Part shown: positions 4,358 through 5,573 of the stretch, in pieces | Position numbering within the stretch: position 1 is the stretch's first letter | Layout: every line of letters begins with the position of its first letter | Source of the DNA: Bacillota bacterium | GTDB taxonomy: Bacteria > Bacillota > Clostridia > Peptostreptococcales > Anaerovoracaceae | Direction of reading: 5' to 3' | DNA: 5,573 bases | Assembly: GCA_017621195.1 (NCBI GenBank) | Contig: JAGATO010000029.1 | Location: forward strand, 1 to 5,573 | Program-made: the position numbers and the translations under genes | Notes under the pieces: generated by a model | The model's input: only the letters and a program-made list of their open reading frames with translations | The model's database searches: none | Told to the model about the DNA's origin: nothing

Positions 4358-5573
4358 GATTCCACAGCCGGAAGAGGCTGTTGACCGCAATGCAGAGGAT
4401 CGTACCCACCGCGGTGGGGATCAGGACGGCGGCCGCAGTCCACTTCCGGCTTTTCGTTTCCCGATAGATGGTCAGACAGGTGGTTCCGCAGGGGAAGTGA
4501 GCTACTGAAAACAGGAGAAAGCAGAGAGCGGTTACGTTGGTCCATCCGTGGGATGACAACAGCTGATGCAGCTGATCCAGACTGGTGTAGTCGGTGAGAA
4601 CGCCGGTGGAGAGGTAGGTCATTAAAAGAATGGGAATGACGATCTCGTTGGCCGGAAATCCCAGGAGAAAGGCGGCGAGAATCACACCGTCCAGCCCCAT
4701 GAGACGTCCCAGCGGATCCAGGGCTGATGTCAGCGCCGGCAGGATGCCGGCGTTTGCCAGAACCCAGATCAGGACGCCGGCGGGAGTAGCTACGCAGACG
4801 GCCCTTCCCAGGACGAACAGTGTCCGGTCCAGAACGGAGCGCAGAATCACCTTCCCGATCTGCGGCCTGCGGTAGGGCGGCAGTTCTAGAGAAAAGGCGG
4901 AAGGAAGGCCCTTCAGCAGAGTTTTGGACAGCAGAGCCGAAAGGAGTAGCGTCAGTCCGAAGCACAGAAGGATCAGCAGCGTCAGCAGGGCGGCGGCCAA
5001 TAGAGATGAGCCGGAAGCGCCCGTGAAAAAGATGGTCAAAATGGCGATGAGTGTAGCGAATTTCCCGTTGCAGGGGATCAGTGCATTGGTCAAAATGGCG
5101 ATCATCCGCTCCCGTGGCGATTCAATGATGCGGCAGCCGGTGACGGCGCAGGCGTTGCAGCCGAAGGCCATGCAGGTGGTCAGAGCCTGCTTTCCGTGAG
5201 CGCCGCAGCGTCGGAAGCAATGGTCCAGGTTGAAGGCGATCCGCGGCAGATAACCGGAATCCTCCAGCAGGGTGAACAGGGGAAAGAAGATGGCCATGGG
5301 CGGCAGCATCACGGAGACCACCCAGGTCAGCGTTCGATACAGGCCGTCCACCAGCAGTGATTCGGCGTTCCGGGACAGGGAGAGAGCGCGGAGCACGATG
5401 CGCAGATGAGGCGTGAGGGCATCGAAGCCGCGGCTTAGCCACTGGGACGGCAAATTGGCGCCGGACAGCGTCAGCCAGAAAATGAAGCACAGAAGGAGGA
5501 ACATGAAGGGATAGCCGGTCACGGGAGACGTGAACAGGCGGTCCAGTCGCCGGTCCCGGACATGGGGATCCTC
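4347..5573 (-). CDS. feoB: Ferrous iron transporter FeoB, C-terminal membrane part (partial, 5' end outside window)
   Basis: The frame runs open from the right edge to a TGA at 4349-4347, giving 408 visible residues. FeoB imports Fe2+ across the cytoplasmic membrane. Its N-terminal GTPase and GDI domains are not in the window. Visible residues 10-16 read RLDRLFT, the family's usual lead-in to the first membrane helix. About eight hydrophobic segments follow, near residues 21-38, 85-105, 157-185, 189-216, 252-275, 296-319, 347-366 and 379-400. Core motifs are the first gate region GCNACAVTGCR (138-148, DNA 5130-5162), the second gate region PCNGKF (167-172, DNA 5058-5075), ELPPYRRP (230-237), GFPANE (305-310) and FPCGTTC (360-366). 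The GTG at 5522 is internal and not the start, because homologous sequence continues upstream of it. Iron (Fur-type) control is usual for the family, but the promoter is out of view. The 3' end overlaps the decarboxylase gene. Confidence 0.95.
   Translation of the reverse strand, partial: EDPHVRDRRLDRLFTSPVTGYPFMFLLLCFIFWLTLSGANLPSQWLSRGFDALTPHLRIVLRALSLSRNAESLLVDGLYRTLTWVVSVMLPPMAIFFPLFTLLEDSGYLPRIAFNLDHCFRRCGAHGKQALTTCMAFGCNACAVTGCRIIESPRERMIAILTNALIPCNGKFATLIAILTIFFTGASGSSLLAAALLTLLILLCFGLTLLLSALLSKTLLKGLPSAFSLELPPYRRPQIGKVILRSVLDRTLFVLGRAVCVATPAGVLIWVLANAGILPALTSALDPLGRLMGLDGVILAAFLLGFPANEIVIPILLMTYLSTGVLTDYTSLDQLHQLLSSHGWTNVTALCFLLFSVAHFPCGTTCLTIYRETKSRKWTAAAVLIPTAVGTILCIAVNSLFRLWNLIL
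4364..4381. other. Small hairpin downstream of the decarboxylase, inside the feoB 3' end
   Basis: ACAGCC (4364-4369) pairs with GGCTGT (4376-4381) around a six-base GGAAGA loop, seven bases after the decarboxylase stop. No T-run follows in either direction. It is the only stem near this convergent junction, so it could help end the plus-strand transcript, but it also lies in feoB coding sequence and may be chance. Confidence 0.2.

Noticed and set aside
3650..4390. A 246-codon minus-strand open frame opposite the decarboxylase, with a further one at 2927-3619
   Set aside because: Both mirror the coding strand of a complete PLP enzyme and show no family motifs.
4234..4965. A 243-codon minus-strand frame overlapping feoB in another frame
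   Set aside because: The translation is an Arg/Ser/Pro-rich low-complexity product typical of out-of-frame reading of GC-rich DNA; the feoB frame carries the conserved motifs.
4347..5522. A complete 391-residue protein starting at the GTG at 5522
   Set aside because: The frame stays open to the window edge and the upstream codons encode the RLDRLFT segment that precedes the first FeoB membrane helix, so the gene is simply cut by the window.
1..5573. tRNA, rRNA, riboswitch, insertion sequence or attachment site
   Set aside because: I found no cloverleaf-like arrangement, conserved rRNA segment, transposase motif or paired terminal repeats on reading both strands; a covariance-model search was not possible here.

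Overview
The window looks like a stretch of a Gram-positive anaerobe's chromosome, most likely a member of the Clostridia (Bacillota). The reasons are a Bacillus-type single-pass SppA of 343 residues, a short Bacillus/Clostridium-type Orn/Lys/Arg decarboxylase, a FeoB with the cysteine-containing core motifs I associate with Firmicutes, and strong AGGAG-type ribosome binding sites. I cannot name a genus.

Base composition divides the window in two. The left part (1 to about 1660) is AT-rich to intermediate. Hand counts on single 60-base lines give 27% GC at 121-180, 48% at 901-960 and 30% at 1561-1620. The right part is clearly richer, with 55% at 3901-3960 and 65% at 5161-5220. The left part holds an unrecognised 137-residue ORF (94-507), a strong stem-loop (510-542), a startless 60-codon open frame that looks like the 3' remnant of a lost gene (528-710), and an ADP-ribosylglycohydrolase (710-1516). 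The remnant's stop codon overlaps the hydrolase start as TGATG. This looks like a small accessory module placed beside housekeeping genes. An AT-rich spacer (1517-1714) with weak dyads closes it.

The right part starts at an extended -10 promoter (1712-1720) followed by a leader of roughly 100 bases. Two co-directional genes follow, separated by 43 bases with no terminator: the membrane-anchored signal peptide peptidase sppA (1831-2862) and a PLP-dependent decarboxylase of the arginine/lysine/ornithine family (2906-4357). They are probably co-transcribed, although no functional link is known to me. On the opposite strand, the membrane half of the ferrous iron transporter feoB runs in from the right edge (5573-4347) and overlaps the decarboxylase tail-to-tail by 11 bases. 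Its GTPase domain lies outside the window.

There is no clear new system here. The most worthwhile leads are the broken gene translationally coupled to the ADP-ribosylglycohydrolase, the AT-rich orphan beside it, and the composition boundary that sets both apart. I saw no CRISPR array, insertion sequence, rRNA or tRNA.
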